This document shows, in pieces, positions 23,701-33,966 of a stretch of DNA of 64,000 nucleotides. The notes under the pieces were generated by a model. The model did no database searches. It worked only from the letters and a program-made list of their open reading frames with translations, and was not told the origin of the DNA. This stretch comes from Chamaelirium japonicum (lineage: Eukaryota > Streptophyta > Magnoliopsida > Liliales > Melanthiaceae): positions 48,406,440 to 48,470,439 of the forward strand of contig OX393550.1 of NCBI GenBank assembly GCA_947650365.1. Direction: 5' to 3'. The position numbers and the translations under genes were made by a program. Within the stretch, counting starts at the first letter, position 1. Each line of letters opens with the position of its first letter.

Positions 23701-26700
23701 CTCCACGGTATTGGGCATTCTGAATCATTGATGAGCTTAACTATCATCTGAGCGTCCCCTTCAATACAGACCTGGCAGCCAAACTGTTGCCTCATCATCA
23801 ACCCCATTCGGAAGCTTTCGGCTTCCACAAGAGCTGGGTTGGATGAATTAATCTTCAATGATCTACCCCATAGATAGGTACCTGTATCGTCTCTACAGAT
23901 GGATGCTGTTGCAGAGTGCCAACACCGGACCGCTCCATCCACATTGATTTTCACCTCTCCAGGTGAAGGTTTCTCCCAAGTAGTCGCAGAGGAGTTGGAT
24001 CCAGTGGCAGGAAAGGTCGTTCCCTTGTCTGTAGGCTCACAGATCTCTTCCAGATTGAATTCGCTAAAGGCATTATTTATGGTATGAATCAATCTAATTG
24101 GATGGATCTCTTTAAGCTCGAAAACCTTTGTACATCGTGCCTTCCAAATGTACCAAAGAATGGTTGCTGCCAATCGGAAGAAATCTCTATTTGACGACAT
24201 AATAAGCCATTTTTTTATCCATTCCCAAATGGTGAGACTTGCAGCTCTTGTATCTATTGCAAGAGGGGACCCAAACCAGATTGCTGCTGCATAAGGGCAC
24301 TGGAAAAAGAGATGTTCCATATATTCGTGTTCCTCAAAACAGAAAGGGCAATGGTCGTCCACTGTAGCAATTCTTTTTTTCAGAACACTTCTAGTAGGAA
24401 TAATATCATTTAACATCCTCCATACGAACATCATGATTTTTGGGGGTAGATTTTTCACTTTCCAAAGCTGTTTCCAAATGGGGTCGTACTGCGGATTAGA
24501 AGACGAACAAGGAGCTTGGAATATGTCTCGTGTAATAACATCGTAGGCTGACTTAATTGTGAACTCACATTTATTATTTAGCTTCCAGAACCAGGTATCA
24601 ACATCATTAACTCCCAGGCTGCTTAACGGGATATTTTTAATAGCCTCTGAGACAAAGGGATCAAAAATTGCCTCAATAAGTGGTAGATTCCATGATTTTG
24701 AAGGTTGATCAATCAACTCAGCTACCCTGGAAATAGTAGAACCTGGTCTCTATATTTTGAAAAGCCGTACACTTAAACCCCCTCTGGAGGGGGTGCAAGT
24801 GATGTGTTTTTCAACCTATAGGGGGGCATTGTAGGCTTTTAAACTTGAGGAGATTTAAGTGATAATTGGTCAAACTTCAGGGGGTATATGTGTAATTTAC
24901 CCCAAAAAAAAATTAGCATTGAGTAAAAGATCCTTAACCTGTAAAACGGTGGTACAAGACCCCACAAGAACTGTCCCGAGGAGACACAAGCATCCTTCGA
25001 TCCAATCCAAGTCGCTGCCGCTACCAGCGTGCAAGGCGGACGGCATGCTCCGAGAAGGAGCCGGTGCCGAGGGGCTCTGCAGGATGCTCATGGCCACGGC
25101 CCCAACCAAGCACACGATGGTTCCTGTGATTTTGGCTCGGCTGTAGTTGCACCTGATGTCAACTCTCTCAAACCTGTGCAACCAACACCTCCATGGTCAA
25201 TCCACACTGCAGGCACAACTTGTTGGGGGGGGGGGGGGGGGGGGGGCTAGGGGGGGCTCGGTTATGAGAGGAGCTAGTAGGTACCCGAGGAATGCGGCGA
25301 TGACGAAGATGGAGCCTGGAACAAGATTGGGCATCGCAGAGGCGATCGCGGGGGAGGCCTTCTTCATTCCTAGGAACATGAGAGCTTGAGTCGCGGCCAC
25401 GCTGATGATAACAAGCAAATAACATCATCAGCAACATGGAACAACTTACAACACAAAATTAGCATCAAGGCTCTGGCGATCGCCCAAGAAGCAGCAGTGG
25501 AAGGGGATGCAGTAGCACAATAGAGTCTATCAGCACGCTCTAAGTACTGGGGGCCACTACCCCCATGTGCTGAGATCTGCTACCCCATGTCTCTTGAATC
25601 GTCGTGGGTCCCGCGGTTGTATGGTGCTATTTAAATATTCATGAGATGTGGATAGAGAGCGAGATGTATCCTCGCTGCGAGCACCTTAGGATGTGCACGA
25701 TGCATGACATCAGCATGTCGTCATCCAGTATGCATCGCACGACCCTCATGACGAGGATGCAGTGGTATATACATATATGGCGTGTGTGCATAGCATCCCT
25801 TGGGAATAAATATTAAAGTGTTAGGTAAAAAAGTAAGCATCAATCCTTGCATTAAAAAAGGGCTCCAGCTGTGGTTAGACCAATCAAGCTGAAATGCTGA
25901 CGTGTCAAAATATCCACAACGACTGCCAACAACCCTAGATGAAGGTGATGAGGTCACCCAGCTGGCCTTTTACGTGACCAAATTAGCTAGCCAAGACAAA
26001 ACGTTTTAATTTAGGCCCTGACTCGGATTCTCACAGCCGCCACGACTTTTGGTCAGTGGTCAACCCAAGTAAAAGCAAGCCCACAGATAATTAGGCCGTA
26101 CTGTTCTTTTAGTCAAAATAACAACCTACTTGTACAATTGCACCCCCTCAGGGTTTAAATCATAAGAAATGCTATTCAGCCAGAAGGTTTTTCTGATTTC
26201 GTCCCTCGATTGACATGGCAGCGTGCAAACCCACCAACGACATTTAAGTCTTTTATATCACCAGTCGCACACTGGCACATCAATCGAGCTGTGCGAAATC
26301 GGAAAAACTTTCTTGCTGAAAAACATTGCTCTTAAATCATACTATCGCAATTGCGTCTTTTCATGGCGACACGATCACTTCTGCTCAACATCAACGTTTG
26401 TGGCTAATAGGATATGAACGAAGGACATGTGCCCAGCGGATGCAATGTAACACCAATTGTGTTAACAGTTAGGTACTTTAGATCGTATTTGACTTGGGAG
26501 AAAGGATAAAGAATGCACGGGATCCTCTGAGGTTATAACTTATAACCTCATAGGATTACACCCAGTCTGATCGTGTATCACACTCAGTCCCAAATGTCAG
26601 GTGTTGGGTAATAGGACAGACACTATATGAACGGATGTGGTTTTAACCAATCTGATCTTCTCAGATTATCTGCGGCCGTAAAGAAAGGAGGAAAAATTTT

Positions 26701-28229
26701 CAGCACATCCTATGTACCATACAATCATAGGGCCCACTGCTCCCCGAGCCTATGAGCAAGGACTAATCGCTGGGGGCCACTACGCCCATGTTTGTTGAAT
26801 TTTCCCAGAAGAGGAGGGCTTTATTTGTTTTGGGCCGCCGTAGCCACCACCAAGAAGACAGTGGCAGTCATCACGACGACCTCGCATGTTGTGTGGTTGT
26901 GCCGACAGCTTTGACATCACCCAGGGCACACTATTAACTGTCTTTAATCTTAGGGTAAATTATACTTGGTCCCCTGAAGTTTAGCGTAAATTCACTTAAC
27001 CCCCCCACCCACCGATAGTTTATTTTCTTCCAAACCGCTCCCTAAGTCAACTACTTAATTTCTTTATTTGATAATTTTTATCTGATCAGAACTGAATAAA
27101 AGGGGGGGTAAAATGTACTTTTCTAACTATAAAGGGGTTAATTGTTTTTTTTAGCTAAACTTCAGTGGGAGGCAATTGCGATAGGTACTGTAGCACTAAG
27201 GTCCAAATATCTGTGGACCGGGTTTTACTTGGACCGACGGCCATTTAGGTACTGTAGCACTAAGATACAAATCTACCTATCACCTTCTCATACACAGCCC
27301 AACTTGTTTGAACCACCAAACTGGACCACTCCCAACTTTCTTGTGCACTTTAGGCAAAGATTAAGGTCTCTTGGCAACTAGGAGCCAACTAGGATAACTA
27401 GTAAAATCTCTTGGTGGTTGTACCAGAGATTTTAGGACCTAATCTTGTCTTATCGGAGAGGGGGTACGGTAGCTGTTGGGTCCTCGTCTAACTACCCGAA
27501 TGCGACAGTTGATAGATTCTCAAAAAAAAAAAAAAGGCAAAGTTCCTTAAGATGAGGAAGGAGTTGGAATAGCTCCAAGCTGACTCCTAGAGTAGCTCTC
27601 TATTCTAGAGAGCCAGATGGGTAAGGGGCCACTTCTTGGGTTTGACTCCTCCTCGACCCCCTCGATTTACTTAGAAGTAAAGTGGGAATTGCTGAGTGGG
27701 TCAGGCTTCACTTCCGGAGGGATTAGCTAGTCTGAGCATGAAGTCATCCATTGCCCGAAAAATTTCGGACACCCACCCCCGATCTCACAAAAAAAAAAAA
27801 AACATTCAACCACTTAATTTGTTGTCCTACTTCATTTTAACCCAGACATTAAGGAAAGAGCTGGAGATTACTTACCCTCCAATTCCAATCAGCACGAACT
27901 GAGCCATCAAAGTGGGAGTCAACCTCGTCGGCCACCTCTTCCTGCACCGAATCACTAACCGTTAATCAAAATCTTGATGTGGGATACATATAATTAAAAT
28001 GAGAAGAATTACCAATATGACATGCATACCTCTCGAAGGCAACCCCGAAAGGAAGGACGAGGACCGACGTAACCACGCTCCCGGCGGCGGCGAGGAAGAG
28101 GGGGTTGAGGCCGACGGTTAGGAGCGGGGACAGCAGCACTAGGTAGACGGAGTTGATCAGTTGAACCCCGATGAGTCCGGAGATGATGAGAAGGTCCTGC
28201 AAGAGCCCAGTGCTAGTAGAGCCCAGCAT
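20750..28229 (-). CDS. WAT1-related (nodulin MtN21/EamA-type) transporter, copy A
   Basis: Seven exons join to 355 codons plus stop: 28229-28030, 27941-27876, 25401-25285, 25173-24939, 21830-21669, 21535-21384 and 20885-20750. All introns are GT-AG and phases agree. The product is a plant drug/metabolite-superfamily membrane protein with two EamA repeats and about ten membrane segments (roughly 10-32, 40-64, 76-100, 103-127, 138-156, 184-205, 212-238, 250-276, 282-304, 312-330). Family signatures include SPAIASAMPNLVPG, KKGPVLASMFSPIQTV, FFGLYMVLW and a C terminus ending EKPLLS. Relatives move auxin or amino acids across the tonoplast or plasma membrane; the substrate here is not predictable. 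Intron 4 (3.1 kb) is swollen by MITEs and a LINE fragment. No break was found. Confidence 0.9.
22241..23302. mobile_element. MITE with ~40-bp TIRs in intron 4 of WAT1-related gene A
   Basis: The left end GGGAAATTTTATTCATACCC and the right end (reverse complement GGGAAATATTATTCATACCC) form inverted termini continuing to the GGGGGCTAATTACAGATTT region. It is flanked by A-runs and absent from copy B. Internally, 22512-22950 is a GGGTCG/CGACCC-rich block beginning AGGGGTGGCAATGAG, related to the element at 62306-62754, flanked by duplicated AAGTTGCAGCT, so a second element is nested inside. Confidence 0.75.
23312..24902. mobile_element. Second MITE in intron 4, interrupted by a LINE fragment
   Basis: The ends GGTAAATTATACATAGACCC and (reverse complement of the right end) GGTAAATTACACATATACCC continue as imperfect inverted repeats for about 45 bp (to TATCACTT). 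The non-LTR fragment at about 23367-24760 lies between them with a poly-T run on its left. Similar CACTTA..C..CTC strings at about 23352 and 24769 may be the LINE target duplication. Absent from copy B. Confidence 0.65.
23409..24716 (-). pseudogene. LINE (non-LTR) 3' fragment: zf-RVT plus RNase H domains
   Basis: The open frame of 435 codons carries, first, the reverse-transcriptase zinc-binding region (WKLNNKCEFTIKSAYD, IWKQLWKVKNLPPKIMMFVW, CPFCFEEHEYMEHLFFQCP) and then an RNase H-like domain (GEVKINVDGAV, VEAESFRMGL, IEGDAQMIVKLIND, VRFVPRGGNEAAHNLAK). The polymerase domain is missing at the 5' side, as expected of a 5'-truncated LINE; a T-run at 23367-23381 is the complement of its poly(A) tail. 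It lies in the same orientation as the host gene, within intron 4. The frame is open, so the insertion is fairly recent. It should not function alone. Confidence 0.88.
25219..25256. repeat. G homopolymer tract in WAT1-related intron 3
   Basis: Runs of G with one CTA interruption lie about 30 bp from the exon 3 donor of copy A. The matching tract in copy B (41420-41459) is longer. Glycine- or proline-rich open frames crossing it are artefacts. Confidence 0.85.
25402..27875. other. Intron 2 of WAT1-related gene A, with MITE remnant and SINE
   Basis: This long intron contains a decayed MITE (about 26950-27170, beginning TTAGGGTAAATTATACTTGG; intact ends in copy B at 43776-44062) and a SINE 3' part at about 27645-27795. 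The site at about 27545 (CCTTAAGATGAGG) is the empty target of a hAT MITE present in copy B. Nothing else coding is visible. Confidence 0.6.
27645..27795 (+). mobile_element. tRNA-derived SINE, 5' part deleted
   Basis: A B-box-like GGTTTGACTCCTCC is followed by a body (AAAGTGGGAATTGCTGAGTG...CAGGCTTCAC...) ending CCCGATCTCACAAAAAAAA. Copy B carries the longer version (about 44800-45070). About 100 bp including the upstream half are missing in A between TTGG and GTTTGAC. The same family occurs inverted at 28840-29045. Confidence 0.65.
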
Positions 28230-28394
28230 TCTCGGGAGATCGGGATGGGTCGGGGTGTCACCGTTCGACGCCGGGACTCAGGACCGCCGTGTGCAGCCTC
28301 CGGCAGCCACTCCGTGTGGAGAAAGAGAGAGAGGCGGGAGAGGGGAGGTGAGAAGAGTTTGTGTGCAACGGTCGTTTCATCACCATCCCTCTGT

Positions 28395-28415
28395 CTGTCT
28401 ATTTAAGCTTTTTTT
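28395..28415 (-). promoter_or_regulatory. TATA-like element upstream of WAT1-related gene A
   Basis: On the minus strand GCTTAAATAGACAGACAG lies about 170 bp before the start codon at 28229. Copy B keeps it at about 45660-45676. TTAAATA is a fair TATA-box match at a plausible distance, but no transcript start is known. Confidence 0.45.
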
Positions 28416-29607
28416 TTTTTCCCTGTACTCCCGCTTAACTTTCAGGTCTATTGCCCAGGAACTGGACGTTGCCTTATGTTGACCAATTAAAAGAATTAAA
28501 AAAAAAATTGGTTTGACTTTCAACGCAGCAAGGGTCGTGCTCTCCATGGCCTTCCTGATGTGGCACTCATCACAGCCGTCGATTGCTCGCGTCAGGTGCC
28601 ACGTCAGGATGGCCACATCCGGAAGGAAACCCGGGTGGCTGGATAGAGCTGGGGAATCCGTACTGACGTCAAAAGAATTATAGAGAAATCATTTATAATG
28701 TCGGGAAATTGTTTGATAGTAGGTGAGTATGTAACTGTGACAATAGTGACTGGTGAGTGGTGACCCTATCTATAGACGACTTTTAGGTGGGAGATACTCA
28801 CCATTTCGATCTTTTCTTCTTCTTCTTCTTCTTCTTCTTTTTTTTTTTTTTTTTTTTGAGATCGGCGGGTGTCCCGAAACCTTTCGGGCAATGGCCCACT
28901 TCAGGCTCGGACTAATCCCTCCGGGAGTGAAGCCCGACCCACTCGGCAATTCCCACTTCACTCCTGGGTAAAAAGGAAGAGTTGAACCCACAACCTCATC
29001 ACCAAAGCATCAGTTGCTTTGCCAACTCTCCTATCCCCTGGTGGGTTAGGAGTGAAAACTTTATTCTGTGAATGAGAGAGATAGGAGTGAAAACTTACAA
29101 ATTTACAATTCTATGCATTGACATCCACAAATGAGAGGTTTGATTTCTTTTTTTATATATTTTTTTTCCACGAAACTAAGGGGGCACTGTTTACAACGCC
29201 CCAAGTCCAGATACAGAATCAATATTACAATTGGCGGACTCGGGGTTCCCACTCAGCCTCACTACACCATTAACATGACCTTCCTCCGCAACTAATACTA
29301 GTAATAAAATTTGGATTAATGTGTGATACGTCCCCAGCAACAGATTGCTGGTAGGAAAAGGACCCGTAAGAGATCCGATTACTAAGGTCCATGATCTTTT
29401 ATAGAAAACTGAAAATGCCCTCATTGCACTCATTCTCCCCTTCTCTCTCGAGCGCGGCTAGATAGCAGAGGTGGGAGCGAGCAGCAAAGACGGCGGCGGC
29501 AAGTAGCAGAGACGAGAAGGTACGGGATTCGGATGGGTTCGATTTAGATCCTAGGTCTAGGGTTCATCCCATGGCCCATAGATCTTAGGTTTAGGGTTAG
29601 GTTTAGA
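28416..29607. other. Upstream region of WAT1-related gene A
   Basis: Apart from the SINE, this is unique-looking DNA shared with copy B, where a 1.4 kb block (about 45775-47187) is present between the same flanks. Copy A lacks that block at about 28512. No protein-coding pattern is recognisable. Confidence 0.45.
28840..29045 (-). mobile_element. tRNA-derived SINE private to copy A
   Basis: On the minus strand: GGATAGGAGAGTTGGCAAAG, then a B-box-like GGTTCAACTC, then the body GAAGTGGGAATTGCCGAGTG ... CACCCGCCGATCTC and a poly(A) (the T-run at 28838-28857). Copy B lacks it at the equivalent place (about 47500). An adjacent CTT microsatellite (28811-28838) lies beyond the tail. The target duplication is not clear. 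Confidence 0.75.
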
Positions 29608-29846
29608 TAGGGATGGTAATGGTGCGGTTTCGGTGCGATTTTAGACAAAACCGAAACTACACCATGCGGTGTGGTGTGGTGCAATGCACCGCGGTTTATC
29701 ATTATAAAGGCCTAAACGGTGCGATTTTAATCAAAATCGAAACCGCATCACACCGCGACGGTTTCATATTTTGGCAAACCAAAACCGCACCATGCAGTGC
29801 GGTTTACCGCGGTTTTCGATTTTAAATCGCACCGCTGCCATCCCTA
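29608..29846. mobile_element. hAT-type MITE shared by both copies (copy A)
   Basis: The termini are TAGGGATGGTAATGGTGC and GCACCGCTGCCATCCCTA, inverted. The 8-bp flanks GGTTTAGA (29600-29607) and GGTTTAGG (29847-29854) are the target duplication with one change; copy B has it perfect. The interior is built of GTGCGGTTT / AAACCGCACC motifs. Confidence 0.9.
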
Positions 29847-29854
29847 GGTTTAGG

Positions 29855-31440
29855 TTCTGTTCAGCGGTGATAAGCAGTGGCTGGCTTCGGTTCAGTCGTT
29901 GGTTCGATGGCATTGCAAAAGAAAACTGAAAATACCATGGAGGGCATTTTCGCCCACAGCATTTCATTGTCCTTTAGGTGAACCGACTTTTTGTCACGAA
30001 CAACTCACTAAGTCCCCAATAAAATTTTAAAATTATGGTTGCTTAGGACGTTGGTTCCTATTTCATAAAGTTTTTATTAAAAAATTGAAGAAATAAAATT
30101 TTGGTGTTATTAATGTTAATCTCAAGTTTTTTTTTTTTTTTGAAGGGGGGGGGGGGGGGGGGGTGTTAGCGGTTAGTCCCCCACAATTTAGTACCCTTTA
30201 GATTTTACTTAAATTATAAACCTTGCCATCAATATAAATCATAAATCTAAACATACAAAAGCACTGTAGCAACCATTATTATTTATTTTTTAAAATTTTA
30301 CCATTTGTTACAGTGAAATCCCTATCGCATTCTTTTTATAAAAAAAACTCGATATTAAAATTTATATTTTTGCTATAGTAAAATTACTATAGCAAATGTT
30401 ACTCTTTATATCGAAATGTTATATACTGTTTATAAAAAGTAGCATTTCAAGTAATAAAGAGTAACATTTGCTATAATAAAATCATTCTAGCAATTTTTTT
30501 TATTATAAATCTAGCTTATTTAGAATAAAAAATTTAGATACATCAAAATCACCGTACTACAACAAATGTTACTCTGTATTACCAAAACGTTTATAGATAG
30601 TAACATTTGCTACATCAAAATCACTGTAGCAATTTCTTTTTTAATTTAATATCATTTTAAAAATAAAAAACAACAGTAAAATCACTGATATATTTTTTTA
30701 GAACGATGAATGAAATTTTGCACATGAAGAAGAAATTAATAGTAAATATTGTTTTGATCTTTTTTCAAAAGTTTATTCCATGTAACAAATCCAGATCCGT
30801 TGCATATAACCCATGTGCTTTTTGAAATGACTGCACAACAAAAATTTCTAAATCATAGGGACCATAGCTAAAACGATCATTTTCGGTGTCCCTACACTAA
30901 AATAATCTGTTTGTTAAGAATCTTAGGCACGCCCTTTTATTTTTCCTTCTCTCACCGGATAACTATTATAGATAGATCATTCAACCGCAAAGATTGCTTA
31001 ACCGTAGGTCTAGTGGGCCATGATCATTTGCAGAACATCTTCTAGGCAAGCATGGGTGGTTAATTAGTTACCTAACCCATGATTTCATACATAAATAGCA
31101 AAAGACCCACGTGATGCACAAGTAGTTGTAGTTGGAGCAATTTAAGAGATATGCTATGTCACCCACTTATTGTACGGATATTGAGCCGACATCTTGGAGG
31201 GAGCCTTGCAGTACGTTGTAGAACATGAAGTATCACAAATGTAATAAACGTCCATCTATAAAAATTAATACTCTGCCGTTTGCAAGTTGACGTTGCTATG
31301 CTCTCACCCTCGCACATAAACAAAAAGGGAGACTTAGTGCTATGTCCTTAACAAGATATTGGTTTAGTGAAAAAGAACAGACAACAAGATGACTTCGCAG
31401 TTGGTCCCTCCCGAAAACTACGAAAGAGCTAATAGACTGG
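29855..31440. other. AT-rich flank with foldback repeat, copy A
   Basis: A T-run followed by a G-run lies at about 30129-30163. Around 30240-30690, TACTATAGCAAATGTTACTC and its complement GAGTAACATTTGCTATAAT recur in both orientations, forming an AT-rich foldback of about 450 bp (also in copy B, 48800-49230). 31130-31440 may hold the 5' part of the FAR1-type pseudogene but no clear frame is visible. Confidence 0.55.
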
Positions 31441-31469
31441 AAGATAGAGAATTTGATACGTAAAATCTA

Positions 31470-32664
31470 CTAAATCATTTAGAAAGTTAACAAGAAATAG
31501 ACCCCTCCTTTTATTTTGCTTTTGAAGTTGATAATGAAAATAATCTAACACACTTGTTTTTGGCTGATGGAATGACCAGGAAAGCATATGTCCATTTTGT
31601 TGATGTTCTTGTATTCGAAACAACATGTGAGACAAATTAATACTCAATGATATTTGCATCATTTACAGGAGTATATCACCACGGGCAATCCATAATTTTT
31701 TGTTGTTGGCTCTTGAAAGATGAGAAGACTGAGTCTTTTGTTTGGTTGTTTAAGAAATTTATTCCCGCAATGTCTGACAACTAGTGCATTTCCGTGCCTG
31801 TCGGCACTGCAGCGGACCTCCTTCGGCGGCAACATATCTGTCGGCACTGTAGCGGGCTGCCTTCGGCGACAATCCACCTGAACGCCTTTGGCAACAAAAC
31901 ACTTTCGACGACAACACCGACATTCATAGGGACACCCATTTTCTCGGCTGTGCTGATTGGCACGCAATGGGCGCTTTCGGCGCGACCAACTCCCCCTCCC
32001 CTATAATTGATCAATCGCATCGGCGGCAACATGTCTGTCGGCACTGCAATGGGCCGCCTTCGGCAACAAAACACTTTCGACGACAACTACATTTCCTCGC
32101 TCGTACCGATTGGCACAAAACGGGCGCCTTCGATGCGACCAACTCCCCCTCCCCCTATAATCGATTAATCATAGCTGTCTCTATTCGAATGGATTCCTCG
32201 AGTTCGACCCGATGATTTGGGACGGCCGAAATTTCTGCAAGCGGGCTTTATAACCATTGATACGAATAACGATCACAGGATAAATGGTCAGGTTTAGTGC
32301 AGTTTAAATGGGCCGGGATTTTTGGGGTTTAGTACAGTTTAAATGGGTCGGGATTTGAAACCCATAGGGAGTTGGTAGCCGGAAAAATAGAGATCATGCG
32401 TTGATTTTTGATCGAATGATTAGATCTATTCGGTTCATTTTTGTTCAATCAACTTGTCCTAGTCAGCTTATATTTTGTCTAATCAGCACAAAATCGACAT
32501 GCCATGTTATATAGATGATTCGGTGGCTATAATCATAGACCAAGACCAACGGTGAGAGCTGTAATTAAAAGAACTCTACCTAAAAGTCATCATCGATGAT
32601 GTTTATGACATATAATGAAAAAATTTATCGTAGAAGTTTTGGTGCAACCTTTCATCAATATGGG
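31470..32664 (+). pseudogene. FAR1/FHY3-type (MULE-related) fragment, copy A, split by Helitron
   Basis: The frame from about 31491 reads EIDPSFYFAFEVDNENNL... DVLVFETTCETN, stop, [20 protein letters not shown] ... [17 protein letters not shown], the MULE-like core of FAR1-family proteins. The Helitron (31780-32515) interrupts it; removing the Helitron restores the frame across the site (MSDN then DSVAIIIDQDQ). Downstream 32516-32664 has stops where Trp is usual (HHR*CL*HIMKK). The rest is replaced by the LTR starting at 32665. Copy B has the same fragment plus the C-terminal part. Confidence 0.85.
31780..32515 (-). mobile_element. Non-autonomous Helitron, copy A
   Basis: On the minus strand it starts TCTATATAACATGGCATGTC (32515) and ends ...GTGCCGACAGGCAC (5-bp hairpin) ... 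ATGCACTAGT (31780), inserted between A and T with no target duplication, the Helitron signature. Its boundaries are confirmed because excision restores the surrounding FAR1-type reading frame. No Rep/helicase coding is present. Members of the family lie at 50313-51782 and 61114-63668. The empty site for copy B's TRIM is at 31869-31873. Confidence 0.9.
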
Positions 32665-33966
32665 TGTCACGCCCCAGAAATCTGAATATCGATCCCTGTG
32701 GTGTGAGGTGAGAAATGATGGGATTTTGGGTCTGGTCAATTAATTACATCAATTTGAGTTCTCACGGGGCTTCTTCTACGCTCTCTGATATGGAAAATAA
32801 GGAGGAGGGAGAAACAAGAGGGGAATCTTTTTAAATTTGATTTTTCAAAAATATTTTTAATAAAAAGCAAAGAAAGAGAAATTGTCAACAAAGAGAAGAC
32901 ATTATTTAGTCAGGCTCGACCTTCAAAAGTCATATCCTCTCAGTATGTGTGACCTGTCGGTGCCACTACATGCTAATAGGAGTCTATCTGAGGGTGCACG
33001 AGGCTCAAGCCTCCGACAGCTAGCCAAGTAGTCTCACCCACTCCCTAACACTCACGTGCACCAGTCTAGAGTTCCTATATACAGGATTAATCAATTTAGT
33101 CATTTATATGTACTTCTATTTTTATCATGATCTATCCTAGGCTTGGGGCCTTGAAGAGAGCCTACCCAAAAAAATTCAGCTGGAACCATTGCAACTATAA
33201 CCATAGAATACTAACTAACTAATAAAAACTCTTATTCCAACACAATTATAATGTTTGAAGAGAAAAGCCTACAAAACTAACGTACTAAGCAGAAAGGCAA
33301 CGCTACAACTCTAACTCTGTCTCTGGACTCATACTGCTACTCCTGAGCCTTCGGACCTGCAACTGAACTTACTCGCGGGAAAGAATAGCCTACAATGAAA
33401 AAATGGAAGATTAACCAAATTAATGGCTAGTGACATCCTAATAGTCTTTAGTAATATGAGACGACCAATCGTAATAAATTAAGATATAATCTAGCATTTC
33501 TAATATGATCAATGTTTGCAAAATGATACCTAAACCTATCAGTAGTCTATGTTCACATGCAATTCCTACTGTCACTATATTATCTAACATAAAGTTCATT
33601 CAATGTTCAAAAAGTATTAAAGAACAAATTGAACAAGACGTTCATCTAAAGTCACGAGGTCATCATGTAAACAGTCATATAATTCTAAATTCACAAATAG
33701 ATAAACACACTCTATCAAAATATGAACCCCGGATATTTTATTCATCCTGCACTCGGTCGGGCATTACTATAGGGCCTTTTATTTCGATGTAGAGGGCCAA
33801 CTCTCTCGCCGTGCATCCACCTACACCATGCACTAGTCACCCAGATGATCATAAGGGGTTTTCCGTCTTTCATGGTGGAGTTCTATCGCCCAACTTGCTT
33901 TACTATAGGGACTTCAACTCTCCGGGACAGGGTTGCTAGGCCAATCTCTACTCAAGGGCACCTCCT
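32665..33966 (+). mobile_element. Gypsy-type LTR, truncated at the end of copy A
   Basis: It starts TGTCACGCCCCAGAAATCTG after ATGGG, the same insertion site as the complete solo LTR in copy B (53002-57009). Only the first 1.3 kb are present; homology stops at about 33966. The 3' LTR end and second ATGGG are missing, so the break is a duplication breakpoint and not an element end. Confidence 0.85.

Larger units (their letters stand above)
19714..33966. repeat. Segmental duplication, copy A
   Basis: This aligns colinearly and in direct orientation with copy B at 38519-54297. Shared in the same order: a GA microsatellite, the seven-exon WAT1-related gene, a hAT MITE with the same target duplication, an AT-rich foldback, a FAR1/MULE fragment, a Helitron and the start of a gypsy-type LTR. 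Differences are mostly insertions private to one copy, plus scattered substitutions. Confidence 0.93.
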
